Assembly (NCBI GenBank): GCA_001314805.1
Contig: LJSY01000006.1
Coordinates: forward strand, 44,439-108,438
Length of the DNA stretch: 64,000 nt
Direction of reading: 5' to 3'
From: Rhodobacteraceae bacterium HLUCCO18
GTDB lineage: Bacteria; Pseudomonadota; Alphaproteobacteria; Rhodobacterales; Rhodobacteraceae
Shown: in pieces, positions 18,617-27,868 of the stretch
Numbering within the stretch: position 1 is the stretch's first letter
How the letters are laid out: each line of letters starts with the position of its first letter
Made by a program: the position numbers and the translations under genes
The notes under the pieces: model-generated
The model's database searches: none
The model's input: the letters and a program-made list of their open reading frames with translations, nothing else
What the model was told of the DNA's origin: nothing

Positions 18617-19399
18617 GTGGCGAAGAAACCGGCACGGATCATCGAGAAGGAGCGCGCGCGCAAGGCTTCGGCGGCCGGAACCGTCTGGCTTTTCGGGTTG
18701 CATGCGGTGCGTGACGCGCTGGCCAATCCCGCGCGCGAGAAGCTGCGCCTCGTAGTCACCCGCAACGCCGCCGACCGGCTGGCCGAGGCCATCGCCGCGG
18801 TCGGCCTTGCGCCCGAAATCGCCGATCCGCGCAGCTTTCCAGCACCACTCGATCCGGACTCCGTGCATCAGGGTGCTGCGCTGGAGGTGCGCGCGCTCGA
18901 CTGGGGCCGGCTCGAGGACATCGCGCTGGCGGAAGGCGCGGGGCCGCCGCGTCTCGTCCTGCTCGACCGGGTGTCCGACCCGCATAACGTGGGCGCGATC
19001 CTGCGCTCGGCCGAAGTCTTCGGGGCCCGCGCCGTGGTCGCCCCTTCCCGCCATTCCGCGCCAGAAACCGGCGCGCTCGCCAAGACCGCAAGCGGCGCGC
19101 TGGAGCGTCAGCCCTACCTGCGCGTGCCGAACCTCGGCAATGCCATCGAGACGCTCAAATCCATGGGCTTCCTGGTGATCGGCCTGGACGGAGAAGGTGC
19201 GGTCGAGATCGGCGGGGCGGCGGCAGAGGCAAGGGGGCGTCCCGCCGCGCTGGTCCTCGGCGCCGAGGGCCCGGGGCTCAGGGCGCGCACCCGCGAGCTT
19301 TGCGATATCCTCGCGCGCATTCCCTCCGCGGGCGCCTTCGGTTCACTCAACGTCTCCAACGCGGCGGCGGTGAGCCTATATGCACTCGGGACCGAGTAA
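18617..19399 (+). CDS. rlmB: TrmH/RlmB-type rRNA 2'-O-methyltransferase
   Basis: 260 residues of the SpoU/TrmH SPOUT family. An N-terminal RNA-binding domain (VWLFGLHAVRDALANPARE) precedes the knotted domain with motif 1 (DRVSDPHNVGAILRSAEVFG), motif 2 (LVLGAEGPGLRARTRELCD) and motif 3 (SLNVSNAAAVSLYAL). RlmB methylates G2251 of 23S rRNA in E. coli; close TrmH-family relatives act on other sites, so the exact target is inferred. GTG 18617 is chosen for its upstream GGAGGGTCAC and because translation further upstream enters the tRNA-proximal region. Confidence 0.85.
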   Translation: MAKKPARIIEKERARKASAAGTVWLFGLHAVRDALANPAREKLRLVVTRNAADRLAEAIAAVGLAPEIADPRSFPAPLDPDSVHQGAALEVRALDWGRLEDIALAEGAGPPRLVLLDRVSDPHNVGAILRSAEVFGARAVVAPSRHSAPETGALAKTASGALERQPYLRVPNLGNAIETLKSMGFLVIGLDGEGAVEIGGAAAEARGRPAALVLGAEGPGLRARTRELCDILARIPSAGAFGSLNVSNAAAVSLYALGTE

Positions 19400-19411
19400 G
19401 CCGGAGGCCCG

Positions 19412-19744
19412 ATGCCCTACCAGACGAAGATCGCCACCTGCTCCTATTGCGGACGCCGCCAGACCTTGAAGCTGTCGGCGCGCGACGGGCACGAACTGGC
19501 CTGCGGCGCCTGCGGCGCGCCCCTGCACGAGATGAAATGGCTCCGCGCGGACCGGGACGTGGATGCGGTCAAGCGCAGCCCGCGCAAGCCCGCGCCGCAT
19601 GGCCACCCGGTGCCCACTTCGCCGCAGGGCTGGCAGGAGGACCGACAGGACCCGCGCAGGCGCAAACGGCGCAGGAAACGCAAGGGTCTCCTGCGCGAGA
19701 TGTTCGAAGAGGCCTTCGACGTGCTGGAGGACATCTTCGACTGA
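19412..19744 (+). CDS. Small zinc-ribbon protein of unknown function
   Basis: 110 residues. CSYCGRR (10-16) and CGACGAP (31-37) form a CxxC-CxxC zinc-ribbon knuckle. The middle is proline-rich, followed by a strongly basic block RRRKRRRKRKG (about 83-93) and an acidic amphipathic end MFEEAFDVLEDIFD. The mix suggests nucleic-acid binding or a chaperone-like partner. It starts 12 nt after the methyltransferase gene, so the two are probably co-transcribed. Confidence 0.7.
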   Translation: MPYQTKIATCSYCGRRQTLKLSARDGHELACGACGAPLHEMKWLRADRDVDAVKRSPRKPAPHGHPVPTSPQGWQEDRQDPRRRKRRRKRKGLLREMFEEAFDVLEDIFD

Positions 19745-19861
19745 ACGCTGCCCCGTAACGGCCCCGTCACGGCCCGTCACATCACGGGGAGGGGGGATGC
19801 AACACGGGCCGGCAGGTGGCAGTTTCCCGGCGACAGGATCACCCGACCGGAGACCGAAGAG

Positions 19862-20314
19862 ATGCTGACCCGCCGTTCCTTCGTGGCCCTTGCCACGGCA
19901 ATGCCCGGCCTTGCCGCCGCCACGCGTGTCCGCGCCGCGGAACCCGCGATCTTTCAAAGCGACGGCCTCGCCCTCGGCGGCACCGACCCGGTCGCCTATT
20001 TCGAGGACGGCGCGCCGGTCCGCGGCGATGCTGTCCATGGCGCCGACTGGATGGGCGCGCTATGGACCTTCGCCACGGCCGCCAACCGCGAGGCGTTTCT
20101 CGCCGCACCCGAACGCTTCGCCCCGGCCTTCGGCGGCTACTGCGCCTTCGCCGCGTCGCGCGGCTACCTCGCGCCGACGATCCCGGAGGCCTGGGCCATC
20201 CATGACGACCGCCTCTACCTCAACGCGACCCTCCGCGCGCGGGAGCTGTGGCTGGCGGAACTCCCCGACGTCATCGCAGCGGGTGAGGCGCACTGGCCCG
20301 CGATCCTCGGCTGA
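19862..20314 (+). CDS. YHS-domain protein with twin-arginine-like signal
   Basis: 150 residues. The N-terminus TRRSFVALATAMPGLAAA followed by RVRAAE is a signal peptide with an RRxF pattern compatible with Tat export. The body is a YHS-type domain (ALGGTDPVAYFEDGAPVRGD, FATAANREAFLAAPERFAP, GGYCAFAASRGY). Such proteins are periplasmic and of uncertain role, often proposed in metal handling. The single Cys in GGYCAFA is the usual family position. Confidence 0.8.
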   Translation: MLTRRSFVALATAMPGLAAATRVRAAEPAIFQSDGLALGGTDPVAYFEDGAPVRGDAVHGADWMGALWTFATAANREAFLAAPERFAPAFGGYCAFAASRGYLAPTIPEAWAIHDDRLYLNATLRARELWLAELPDVIAAGEAHWPAILG

Positions 20315-20445
20315 GCCGCGAAGCTGCAGCACGTGATCACGTTTTCGTTCCGCGCTCTACAAAACGGCCAGACGGACCCCACCTTTCGTACAGGCGCCGC
20401 GGTTCGGAACACCGCGCGCCCATCACTGTCCCTCGTTCCGTGACT

Positions 20446-20481
20446 GCGCCCGCCGCATTCCCCGCTGCGGGCGCTTTTTTT
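20446..20481 (+). terminator. Rho-independent terminator downstream of the YHS gene
   Basis: GCGCCCGC (20446-20453) pairs with GCGGGCGC (20467-20474) across a 13-nt loop and is followed by seven T. It ends the plus-strand transcript about 35 nt before the next start. Confidence 0.85.
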
Positions 20482-20515
20482 GTGGCATGGGGCAGTTGTC
20501 ATGGTATCCGGGGGC

Positions 20516-20989
20516 ATGACCGAAACGCCCTCCGACGACCTGCTCCGCCGTATCCTGCGCGAGTCCAAAAGCTTCGCCTGCGTCGGCGTCAGCCCCAATC
20601 CCGTCCGGCCGTCCCACTACGTGGCGCGCTACCTGAAGCTGAAAGGCTACCGCGTGATCCCGGTCAATCCGGGGCAGGCGGGCAAGACGCTGTTCGGGGA
20701 AACCGTGCACGCCGATTTGTCGGAGATCGAGGGTGGCGTCGATGTCATCGACATCTTCCGCCGGCCCGAGGCCGTGCCCGGGATCGTCGAGGCGGCGCTG
20801 GCGATGTCGCCGCGCCCCAAGGTCATATGGATGCAGATCGGCGTGACGCATCCCGAGGCCGCCGCCCTGGCCGAGGCCGAGGGGCTGACGGTCATCCAAA
20901 ACCGCTGCCCCAAGATCGAGTACCAGAGGCTCTTCGGAGAGCTTCGCATGGGCGGTTTCGCCACCGGGATCATTTCGTCCAGGCTCTAG
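20516..20989 (+). CDS. CoA-binding domain protein (YccU family)
   Basis: 157 residues with one Rossmann-like CoA-binding domain: SFACVGVSPNPVRPSHYVAR, LKGYRVIPVNPGQAGKTLFG, VDVIDIFRRPEAVPGIVE and VIQNRCPKIEYQRLFGEL. These match the stand-alone family related to the N-terminal domain of succinyl-CoA synthetase alpha. The physiological role is unknown. ATG 20516 is preferred over the TTG at 20480, which falls in the terminator T-run. Confidence 0.82.
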   Translation: MTETPSDDLLRRILRESKSFACVGVSPNPVRPSHYVARYLKLKGYRVIPVNPGQAGKTLFGETVHADLSEIEGGVDVIDIFRRPEAVPGIVEAALAMSPRPKVIWMQIGVTHPEAAALAEAEGLTVIQNRCPKIEYQRLFGELRMGGFATGIISSRL

Positions 20990-21000
20990 GCGTCCCGGCC

Positions 21001-21036
21001 CTTCTTCATTCTGGCCGGAAAACTCCCGCCGGAGGC
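21001..21036 (-). repeat. Intergenic repeat, copy 2, with adjoining hairpin
   Basis: On the minus strand GCCTCCGGCGGGAGTTTTC is followed by CGGCCAGAATGAAGAAG, matching copy 1 closely. Next to it (about 21042-21078) lies a GGCGCC ... GGGGGCctgCCCCC ... GGCGCC nested hairpin. The element fills the gap between the convergent CoA-binding gene and hisE. Confidence 0.6.
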
Positions 21037-21083
21037 ATCGGCGCCGGCGAGGGGGCCTGCCCCCCGAGGCGGCGCCTCCGCCC

Positions 21084-21404
21084 TCAGCCGCCCGTCTTGC
21101 GGTCGGCCTTCTCGTCGATGCCGGACACACCTTCGCGGCGCTCCAGCTTGATCAGGACATCCTCCAGCGTCACGTCCCGCGCAGCCAGCATCACCAGCAG
21201 GTGGTAGAGCACGTCCGCCGCCTCCGCCGTCAGGCGATCCCGGTCGCCCTTCACGGCCTCGATGATCGCCTCGACGGCCTCTTCGCCGAACTTCTCGGCG
21301 CATTTCTCCGGCCCCTTGGCCAGCAGCTTCGCCGTCCAGGACGTCTCGGGGTCGGCCCCGCGACGTGCGGCGATGGTGGCGGCAAGACGCTCCAGCGCCG
21401 TCAT
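21084..21404 (-). CDS. hisE: Phosphoribosyl-ATP pyrophosphatase
   Basis: 106 residues of the MazG-like HisE family. [20 protein letters not shown] and [13 protein letters not shown] provide the metal-binding E(x)xE and ExxD motifs. It hydrolyses PR-ATP to PR-AMP, the second step of histidine synthesis. Its ATG overlaps the hisF stop (ATGA), so it is the last gene of the his transcript. The partner hisI is not in this window. Confidence 0.95.
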   Translation of the reverse strand: MTALERLAATIAARRGADPETSWTAKLLAKGPEKCAEKFGEEAVEAIIEAVKGDRDRLTAEAADVLYHLLVMLAARDVTLEDVLIKLERREGVSGIDEKADRKTGG

Positions 21405-22162
21405 GTCAGGCGCACCGGTATGCCGGCCGCATGCATATGCGCCTTGGCCTCGGCGATGGTGTATTCGCCGAAATGGAAGATGGAGGCGGCCAGCACCGCG
21501 CTGGCCCCGCCTTCGGTCACGCCCTCCACGAGGTGATCGAGCGTGCCCACCCCGCCGCTTGCGATCACCGGCACCGGGACGGCATCCGTGATCGCGCGGG
21601 TCAGGGGCAGGTTGAACCCCTGTTTCGTCCCGTCACGATCCATCGAGGTCAGCAGGATCTCGCCCGCGCCCTTTTCGGTGACCGTTTTCGCGAAGGCCAC
21701 GGCATCTATGCCGGTGGGCCTGCGGCCGCCATGGGTGAAGATCTCCCACTTGCCGGACGCGACCGTCTTGGCGTCGATGGCGCAGACGATGCACTGGCTG
21801 CCGAACTTGTCGGCGGCGCGCGCGATCACGTCGGGGTCGGCCACGGCGGCGGAGTTGAAACTGACCTTGTCGGCGCCGGCCAACAGCAGGTTGCGCACAT
21901 CCTCCACCGTCCGCACCCCGCCGCCGATCGTGAGCGGCATGAAACACTGCTCCGCCGTGCGGGTCGCGAGGTCGTACATCGTGCCCCGGTTCTCGTGGGT
22001 CGCGTGGATGTCGAGAAAACACAACTCGTCCGCGCCGGCGGCGTCATAGGCCTGCGCCTGTTCCACCGGGTCGCCCGCGTCGCGCAGGTCGACGAAGTTC
22101 ACGCCCTTGACCACGCGCCCGTCGGCGACGTCGAGACAGGGGATGATGCGCGTCTTCAGCAT
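21401..22162 (-). CDS. hisF: Imidazole glycerol phosphate synthase, cyclase subunit
   Basis: 253 residues, a complete (beta/alpha)8 barrel with the two catalytic aspartates in [14 protein letters not shown] (Asp 11) and [11 protein letters not shown] (about 130), and phosphate loops [13 protein letters not shown] and [13 protein letters not shown]. It takes ammonia from HisH to form IGP and AICAR. ATG 22162 is chosen by homology; it overlaps the end of the upstream Hint-domain gene by 7 nt, so that unrelated gene is translationally linked to hisF. Confidence 0.97.
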   Translation of the reverse strand: MLKTRIIPCLDVADGRVVKGVNFVDLRDAGDPVEQAQAYDAAGADELCFLDIHATHENRGTMYDLATRTAEQCFMPLTIGGGVRTVEDVRNLLLAGADKVSFNSAAVADPDVIARAADKFGSQCIVCAIDAKTVASGKWEIFTHGGRRPTGIDAVAFAKTVTEKGAGEILLTSMDRDGTKQGFNLPLTRAITDAVPVPVIASGGVGTLDHLVEGVTEGGASAVLAASIFHFGEYTIAEAKAHMHAAGIPVRLT

Positions 22163-23580
22163 GGGCGCGTTCTTAGGGGATCGCGCGGCGGGAGGAAAGA
22201 GACGCCGGCACAGGGAGCGAGCAGCGCCGCCTCCCACGGGCGAAGGGCGGGGCGGGCAGTGGGCCCACAAGAGCCCGGCGCCGTGCGCAGTGTCGGGAAA
22301 AGACCGAAGATCTCCTCGCGCGCGGGCCCGGTGAGGGCCGATTTGCACATCTGGCCGGGATGGAAGCTCTCCATCTGCATTCCGTTCGCCGTGACGATCT
22401 CGTGCCGCGCGAAGAGCAGGTGGACATAGCGCACCGCCCGGATGCCCGTGGCCGGCGCGAAAAGCGCCTTGGCCGGCGCCAGCACCTCCCCGCTGCCAAA
22501 GCAGAGCTGGGCCCGCCAGTCCCGCAACATGAGCCGGTGCTGCGGTGAAACCAGCGTGTCGCGCGACGGCCTGCCCGGCCCGAAGGCGCCCGTCGGGATG
22601 CGGATCGGGGTCAGCCGGGCATGCGTGCGCAGCGCCGTGGCGTCATGGGCGCTCCCGCCTGCCCAGAGCAGCGGTTGCGCGCCATGGTCAAGCGTCAGGA
22701 TCGCGTCGCCCGCAGCCAGCTGCTCCACCGGGCGCGGGCCGTGGGGCGTGTCGATCATCGTCCCGGCGGTGAAACACAGGATCATCCCGGCCTCGAAGGC
22801 GACGAGGGCGACCGTCTCGGACCCGTGGGAGGTTTCCTTGTCGGCCGATGTCTCCTCCTCGAAACGCAGGTCGATCTCGTCCGCGTCGAGGTTGCGGAAG
22901 ATGACGTTGCCGGTGTCGGCCTCGTTTTTCGTCTGGGTTTCGGCCAGCACGACGGGATCGGAAAACGTCGCGCCCAGCCCGAACGCGGCCCAGTCGGAGT
23001 CCACGGTCCTGGCGTTCGAGGCGGTGCCCGCGCTGCCGTCGCCGCCCGGCTGCACCGCGATCCAGCCCACCTTTTCCAGCCCATGCACGCCATCCTGGCT
23101 TTCGGCCTCCTCGACGCTCAGGGTAAAGCCCTTCGCGCCGACCTTGGTCGGGTCACTGTCCACATGAGAGGCGTGCCGGTCGGAGGCGACCGTGGTCAAC
23201 ACCACGGGCGTGTCGGGGAAATCATGCGCAAGCGTCACGTCCTCCCCGTCGCTGTCGGCCTGCGCGTAGCCGGCTTCGATCAGGCGGCCGTCGGGCAGCA
23301 CATGGGTTCCGCTTTCGATGGCGATCCAGTTGATCGTCTCCATCGCGGGATGCGCGCCGTCATGGTGTTCCCACTCGTCGATGGTGAAGGAAAAGCCCGT
23401 CGCATCGCCATTCGCGTCGGTGCGAAACTCGATCACGCGGAGGGAAAACGTGTTGCCGCCGTTATTCGTCGCGGTCAGGGCAACCACCGGATCGGTCAGC
23501 GCCTCGCTGAACTCCACCTCGATGGGTTCGCCCGCATAGGTCGTGTTCTCCCGCAAACTGCCCGTTTCGCCGATCGCCAT
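22156..23580 (-). CDS. Hint-domain surface protein with duplicated lectin-like repeats
   Basis: 474 residues. Two beta-sandwich repeats (about 1-130 and 130-265) share [21 protein letters not shown] strands and EW(x)xxDGxH(x)xE segments, resembling H-type lectin modules. A Hint (hedgehog/intein) domain starts at [20 protein letters not shown] (about 270) and continues through [12 protein letters not shown] and [19 protein letters not shown]. Rhodobacterial proteins of this kind are exported without a classical signal peptide and are thought to autoprocess (inference). The ORF could start at TTG 23610, but ATG 23580 has GGGAAAG upstream. It sits between hisA and hisF. Confidence 0.8.
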   Translation of the reverse strand: MAIGETGSLRENTTYAGEPIEVEFSEALTDPVVALTATNNGGNTFSLRVIEFRTDANGDATGFSFTIDEWEHHDGAHPAMETINWIAIESGTHVLPDGRLIEAGYAQADSDGEDVTLAHDFPDTPVVLTTVASDRHASHVDSDPTKVGAKGFTLSVEEAESQDGVHGLEKVGWIAVQPGGDGSAGTASNARTVDSDWAAFGLGATFSDPVVLAETQTKNEADTGNVIFRNLDADEIDLRFEEETSADKETSHGSETVALVAFEAGMILCFTAGTMIDTPHGPRPVEQLAAGDAILTLDHGAQPLLWAGGSAHDATALRTHARLTPIRIPTGAFGPGRPSRDTLVSPQHRLMLRDWRAQLCFGSGEVLAPAKALFAPATGIRAVRYVHLLFARHEIVTANGMQMESFHPGQMCKSALTGPAREEIFGLFPTLRTAPGSCGPTARPALRPWEAALLAPCAGVSFLPPRDPLRTRPC

Positions 23581-23651
23581 GCCGTTCTTTCCCGCGCAAA
23601 TCGCGGACAATCTGACAAAACGGTCTCAATGGCGGGTTAAGCGCCCTTCGG

Positions 23652-24368
23652 TCAGGCCAGCGCCGCAAGCGCCTCGCGAAGGTCCAGCGCCCCGTCATAG
23701 AGCGCGCGGCCCGAGATCGCCCCCGCGATGACGCCGGTGTTCCTGAGCGCCACCAGATCCGTCAGTGAGGACACGCCCCCCGATGCGATGACCGGGATCG
23801 AGGTGGCGCGCGCGAGCGCCTCGGTGGCCGCGACGTTGGGGCCCTGCATCGCCCCGTCGCGGTCGATATCGGTGTAGATGATGGCCGCCACGCCCGCGTC
23901 CTCGAAGGCGCGGGCGAGATCCGTCACCGCGACATCCGTCTGCTCCGCCCAGCCCTTGGTCGCCACGAAGCCCTCCCGCGCGTCGAGCCCCACGGCCACC
24001 CGGCCCGGAAAGGCACGCGCGGCCTGTCGGACCAGACCGGGGTTCTCGACCGCCACCGTGCCCAGGATCACCCGCGCGATGCCCTTTTCCAGCCATGTCT
24101 CGATGGTGGCCATGTCCCGGATGCCGCCACCCAGTTGCGCGGGCACATCCGTGGCCTCGAGAATGCCCTCGACCGCCGCGCCGTTCACGGGCGCGCCTGC
24201 AAAGGCGCCGTTCAGGTCGACAAGGTGCAGCCACTGGCAGCCCGCGTCCTGAAACGCGCGCGCTTGGCTCGCCGGGTCGGCGTTGAACACGGTGGCCTTG
24301 TCCATCTTGCCCCGCAAGAGGCGCACGGCCTGGCCGTCCTTGAGATCGATGGCGGGGTAGAGGATCAT
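23652..24368 (-). CDS. hisA: ProFAR isomerase
   Basis: 238 residues, (beta/alpha)8 barrel homologous to HisF. Catalytic Asp in [15 protein letters not shown] (8) and in [14 protein letters not shown] (about 130 by family alignment), with phosphate loops [11 protein letters not shown] and [13 protein letters not shown]. It isomerises ProFAR to PRFAR, the HisF substrate. ATG 24368 matches the family N-terminus; an upstream in-frame start would add 14 unsupported residues. Confidence 0.96.
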   Translation of the reverse strand: MILYPAIDLKDGQAVRLLRGKMDKATVFNADPASQARAFQDAGCQWLHLVDLNGAFAGAPVNGAAVEGILEATDVPAQLGGGIRDMATIETWLEKGIARVILGTVAVENPGLVRQAARAFPGRVAVGLDAREGFVATKGWAEQTDVAVTDLARAFEDAGVAAIIYTDIDRDGAMQGPNVAATEALARATSIPVIASGGVSSLTDLVALRNTGVIAGAISGRALYDGALDLREALAALA

Positions 24369-24514
24369 CGCGGGTCCCTTCGGCTGGTCTCGGGCCGCTC
24401 TGTGCCGCAAGCGGCGGCCGGGGGCAAGGCGGGGCGGCCCTCGTTGCGTCAGGCTTTACAGGGCCACGGGCGCGCGGCAGCCCGTCCGGGGAAAGTCAGG
24501 GAGGAGACCAACCG

Positions 24515-24916
24515 ATGAGAACGACCCTGTTGGGCCTGGCCCTGGCCTTCGGGCTGGCGAGCGCGGCCTCGGCCGATCCGCTTCTGGGAAGCTGGCGGAC
24601 GGCGGCCGACGACAATGGCCACAGCGGCCTGATCGAGGTGACGGTCTGCGGCAGGTCGCTCTGCGGAGAGCTGGTCGGTGCCTTCGATCAGAATGGCAAC
24701 CCGATGCCGTCACCGAATATCGGACGGCTGATCATCTGGGACACCAACCCGACGCAAGGCGGCGATTACGTGGGCCGCGTCTATTCGCCGGACCGGGACG
24801 AGGAATACGACTCGCGGCTGGTTCTGACCGGTGACAGCCTGTGGGTGTCGGGCTGCCGCCGGGTCTTCGGCGTGCGGGGGTGCCGCGAAGGCGGTGTCTG
24901 GACGCGGGAGAACTGA
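24515..24916 (+). CDS. Secreted DUF2147 protein
   Basis: 133 residues. A Sec signal peptide (MRTTLLGLALAFGLASAASA, cleavage near ASA-DP) precedes a DUF2147 domain: LLGSWRTAADDNGHSGLIEV, the CGRSLCGELVGAF cysteine pair, DTNPTQGGDYVGRVYSPD, and a C-terminal pair in SGCRRVFGVRGCREGGVW. Four cysteines fit two disulphides in the periplasm. Function unknown. It lies on the strand opposite to the his genes, splitting hisH from hisA. Confidence 0.85.
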   Translation: MRTTLLGLALAFGLASAASADPLLGSWRTAADDNGHSGLIEVTVCGRSLCGELVGAFDQNGNPMPSPNIGRLIIWDTNPTQGGDYVGRVYSPDRDEEYDSRLVLTGDSLWVSGCRRVFGVRGCREGGVWTREN

Positions 24917-24944
24917 CGCGCCACCACGCTGAGCGCCGTGTCCC

Positions 24945-25583
24945 TCAGGGGCGCCACTGCAGGAAATTCGCGATCAGCCGCAGGCCCGCGCGCTGGCTTT
25001 TCTCGGGGTGGAACTGCGTGCCGATGACCGTGTCGCGGGTGACGATCGCGGTGACCGGGCCGCCATAATCCACATGGGCCAGAAGGTCGGCGGGGTCGGC
25101 CACGCGCATGGCGTAGGAATGGACGAAATAGGCGTGATCGCCGGTTTCGATCCCGTCGAGCACGGGGTGCGCGCGGTCGATGACCAGATCGTTCCAGCCC
25201 ATGTGAGGCACCTTCATCTCCGGGTCGGAGGGCGTGATGCGCACCACCTCGCCGCCGATCCAGCCGAAGCCCGCCACGTCCTCGTATTCCCGGCCCCACT
25301 CGGCCAGCATCTGCATGCCCACGCAGATGCCGAGGAAGGGCAGGGCGCGTTTCTCGACCGCCTCGATCACCGCCTCTTCCAGCCCGTCGAAGGATTGCAG
25401 CCCGCGCCGGCAGGCGGGAAATGCGCCGTCGCCGGGCAGCACGACACGGGTCGCGCGCGCCACCTCGTCGGGGTCGGAACTCACGACAACGGGGCCCGCG
25501 CCGACCTCGGCGGCCATGCGCTGAAACGCCTTTTCCGCCGAATGCAGGTTGCCGGATTCGTAGTCTACGAGAACCGTGGTCAT
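24945..25583 (-). CDS. hisH: Imidazole glycerol phosphate synthase, glutaminase subunit
   Basis: 212 residues, class I glutamine amidotransferase. The nucleophile Cys lies in PFLGICVGMQMLAEWG (about 82), and the His/Glu pair in VIGTQFHPEKSQRAGL (about 193-195). It releases ammonia from glutamine and channels it to HisF. It is 31 nt downstream of hisB and ends 28 nt from the convergent DUF2147 gene, so hisA, 577 nt further on, probably needs its own promoter. Confidence 0.96.
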   Translation of the reverse strand: MTTVLVDYESGNLHSAEKAFQRMAAEVGAGPVVVSSDPDEVARATRVVLPGDGAFPACRRGLQSFDGLEEAVIEAVEKRALPFLGICVGMQMLAEWGREYEDVAGFGWIGGEVVRITPSDPEMKVPHMGWNDLVIDRAHPVLDGIETGDHAYFVHSYAMRVADPADLLAHVDYGGPVTAIVTRDTVIGTQFHPEKSQRAGLRLIANFLQWRP

Positions 25584-25614
25584 GTCTTGATGCCTTGCCG
25601 CGCGCGCCTGGCCG

Positions 25615-26202
25615 TCACAGCGCGCCCTTGGTCGAGGGGATCGCGTCGGACCGGCGCGGGTCGGGCTCCACCGCCTCGCGGAGCGCGCGGGCGACGGATT
25701 TGAACGCGGCCTCGGCGATGTGGTGGCTGTTCACCCCGGCAAGCTGCGTCACATGGAGCGTGATGCCGCCATGGGTCGAAAACGCCTGGAAGAACTCGCG
25801 CACGAGCTCGGTGTCGAACGTGCCGATCTTGGGCGTCGGGAACGTCACGTCCCAGACGAGGAACGGACGCGCCGACAGGTCGAGCGCGGCGCGCACCAGC
25901 GCCTCGTCCATCACCAGGTGGCAAGAGCCGTAGCGCCTAATGCCGCGCTTGTCGCCCAGCGCCTGCGACAGCGCCTGGCCCAGCGTGATGCCGACATCCT
26001 CCACCGTGTGGTGGTCGTCGATATGCAGATCGCCCGAGGCTGCGATGGTCAGGTCGATCAGAGCGTGGCGCGCCAGCTGGTCGAGCATGTGGTCGAAGAA
26101 TCCCACGCCCGTGCGGTTGTCGTAAGCCCCCGTGCCGTCGAGGTTAATCTCGACGGAGATGTCGGTCTCCGCGGTCTTGCGGGCGATGGTTGCGCGGCGC
26201 AT
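25615..26202 (-). CDS. hisB: Imidazoleglycerol-phosphate dehydratase
   Basis: 195 residues, monofunctional IGPD. The metal-binding motifs [18 protein letters not shown] and [18 protein letters not shown], and the second-half copies [17 protein letters not shown] and [19 protein letters not shown], are all present. It dehydrates IGP to imidazole acetol phosphate using Mn2+. First his gene of this group on the minus strand; its upstream neighbour is the glycosyltransferase. Confidence 0.97.
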   Translation of the reverse strand: MRRATIARKTAETDISVEINLDGTGAYDNRTGVGFFDHMLDQLARHALIDLTIAASGDLHIDDHHTVEDVGITLGQALSQALGDKRGIRRYGSCHLVMDEALVRAALDLSARPFLVWDVTFPTPKIGTFDTELVREFFQAFSTHGGITLHVTQLAGVNSHHIAEAAFKSVARALREAVEPDPRRSDAIPSTKGAL

Positions 26203-26271
26203 CGGCGTTCTCCTGTCACGGCGGGCCGCTTATAGGGCCGGGGGCGCGGCTTGGGAAGGCGCAAGGCCGGA

Positions 26272-27456
26272 TCAGAGGTCGAGCAGGTCGAAATAGGCGT
26301 CGGCTATGGCATCCCAGCGATAGCGCCGCGCCGCCACCGTGGCCAGCGCAGCACCCATCGAAGCGCAGATATCGGGGCGCGTGGCGAGCCGCCGGACCAG
26401 TGCGATCAGCCCTTCCGTGTCGCGAAAGCCCGGTGCGGATCCTGCCGTGCTGACCCGGTTGTAGGCGCAGTCCCAGGCCAGGATCGGCACGCCGAAAGGC
26501 ATCATCTCGACCAGCGACGGGTTGGTGCCGCCTGCCGAGTGGCCATGCAGGTAGAGCCACGCACGGTCGCGGATCGCCCGGAGCCGCGCGGGGTCGTACT
26601 CGGCCTCCAGCAGATACAGGTTCCGGGTGCCTTCCCAAGCCGCGCGCAACAGGCGGCCGTGCCGCGTGGCCGACCAGTTCGCCACGATGACGAGCGGCTG
26701 GTCGGGCAGGCGGGCGAAGGCGCGGATCAGCGTCTCGAGGTTGTTTTCGGGTTCCGCCCGCGCGATGGCGAGCGCATAGCGCGGCGGCAGCCCGAGGTCC
26801 GAGATATCGCCCGGCCTGGCCCGGCGGGCGTGGTCGGCGCCGTAGGCGATCACCTGCGGCCGGCATCCGTAGCGTTCGGTGATGTCGCGGGCCAGCGCCG
26901 CGTTGTCGGCCACGACGACGTCGGCGGCGCGTACCGCCCTGCGCTCGGACCAGGCCAGAACCCGGCGCGCCGTGCCGCCCCATTTCGCGCGTTCTGCCTC
27001 GCGGCCATCGACATGCACGACAAGGCGCGTCCGGCTGAGCGGCGCGAGCGCGGCCAGCGGCCCGCCGCCCGAAACGCCCAGAGCAAGGACCGTGTCGGCG
27101 GCGTCCCGCCCGATCATCTCGGCCAGCGCCGAGGCGCCGTCATAGGGGATCGAGGAGGCGCCGTTGGCCGGCAGCCGAAGGTGACGCAGACGCGCGCCGC
27201 GGAACCGGTCTGGACGGGGGGTGGCCGTGCCCTTGGCCGAGCACCAGATCGTCAGTTTCGACGCGATCCCCCGCGCCTCGGCCGCGATGGCGAGCTGTTC
27301 GGCGAGGGTTTCGAACCCGCCATAGGAGGCAGGTACGCCTGCGCAGCCGATGATCGCCGCGCGCCGGTTGCGCAACTGTCGCCTCGAGATCGAGGGCGTG
27401 GCGGGACGCGAGCCATCGGCCGCAAGCCCGTGGAGATGCGCGACGGACCCGCTCAT
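26272..27456 (-). CDS. Glycosyltransferase with DUF1972-type N-terminus
   Basis: About 394 residues, GT-B fold. The N-terminal RAAIIGCAGVPASYGGFETL is the DUF1972 (rhamnosyltransferase-like) signature; the C-terminal half has YALAIARAEPENNLETLIRA, LYLHGHSAGGTNPSLVEMM and the PILAWDCAYNRVST segment typical of group 1 transferases. It probably adds a sugar to a surface polysaccharide at the inner membrane; donor and acceptor are unknown. ATG 27456 is preferred; a GTG at 27531 would add 25 low-complexity residues. No other polysaccharide genes are nearby. Confidence 0.8.
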   Translation of the reverse strand: MSGSVAHLHGLAADGSRPATPSISRRQLRNRRAAIIGCAGVPASYGGFETLAEQLAIAAEARGIASKLTIWCSAKGTATPRPDRFRGARLRHLRLPANGASSIPYDGASALAEMIGRDAADTVLALGVSGGGPLAALAPLSRTRLVVHVDGREAERAKWGGTARRVLAWSERRAVRAADVVVADNAALARDITERYGCRPQVIAYGADHARRARPGDISDLGLPPRYALAIARAEPENNLETLIRAFARLPDQPLVIVANWSATRHGRLLRAAWEGTRNLYLLEAEYDPARLRAIRDRAWLYLHGHSAGGTNPSLVEMMPFGVPILAWDCAYNRVSTAGSAPGFRDTEGLIALVRRLATRPDICASMGAALATVAARRYRWDAIADAYFDLLDL

Positions 27457-27649
27457 GCCGCGGAGGCCGGATGCCGCGATGCGCCGCCCCGAAGGCGTGG
27501 CGCTTGGAATTGCGCGCCCGACAGGCGCCACTGACGGAGTTTATCCACGAAACCCTCGCAAACCCGCGGGGCCATTTCGGCCGCCGCCACCGCCCCGGTT
27601 TTGCAGTATAGAAGTTGCCAAAAGCCTTACGCGCCCTGGCGAGGGCCCG

Positions 27650-27678
27650 AAAACACGAAGGGCCGCCCGTGGCGACCC
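27650..27678 (-). terminator. Terminator of tRNA-Gly
   Basis: Reading on the minus strand, GGGTCGCC (27678-27671), loop ACG, GGCGGCCC (27667-27660), then TTCGTGTTTT. The stem has one G-U pair. It lies 32 nt beyond the tRNA 3' end. Confidence 0.7.
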
Positions 27679-27709
27679 GTCTGTGTCCCGATCCGATGTC
27701 CGGGAAATC

Positions 27710-27784
27710 TGGAGCGGGTGATGAGATTCGAACTCACGACCCTTACCTTGGCAAGGTAATGCTCTACCCCTGAGCTACACCCGC
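27710..27784 (-). tRNA. tRNA-Gly (GCC)
   Basis: 75 nt including encoded CCA. Acceptor GCGGGTG pairs with CACCCGC; D arm GCTCAGGGGTAGAGC; anticodon stem-loop TACCTTGCCAAGGTA with GCC (complement of 27750-27752); T loop GTTCGAATC. All arms pair. Confidence 0.97.
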
Positions 27785-27868
27785 TCTCTTATGGGGGCCG
27801 TATCTAGGTCGGGCCGCGCGGCTCTGCAAGTGGAAAATGCATGCGCCGGCCGCGCCGGCCGTGCCCGC

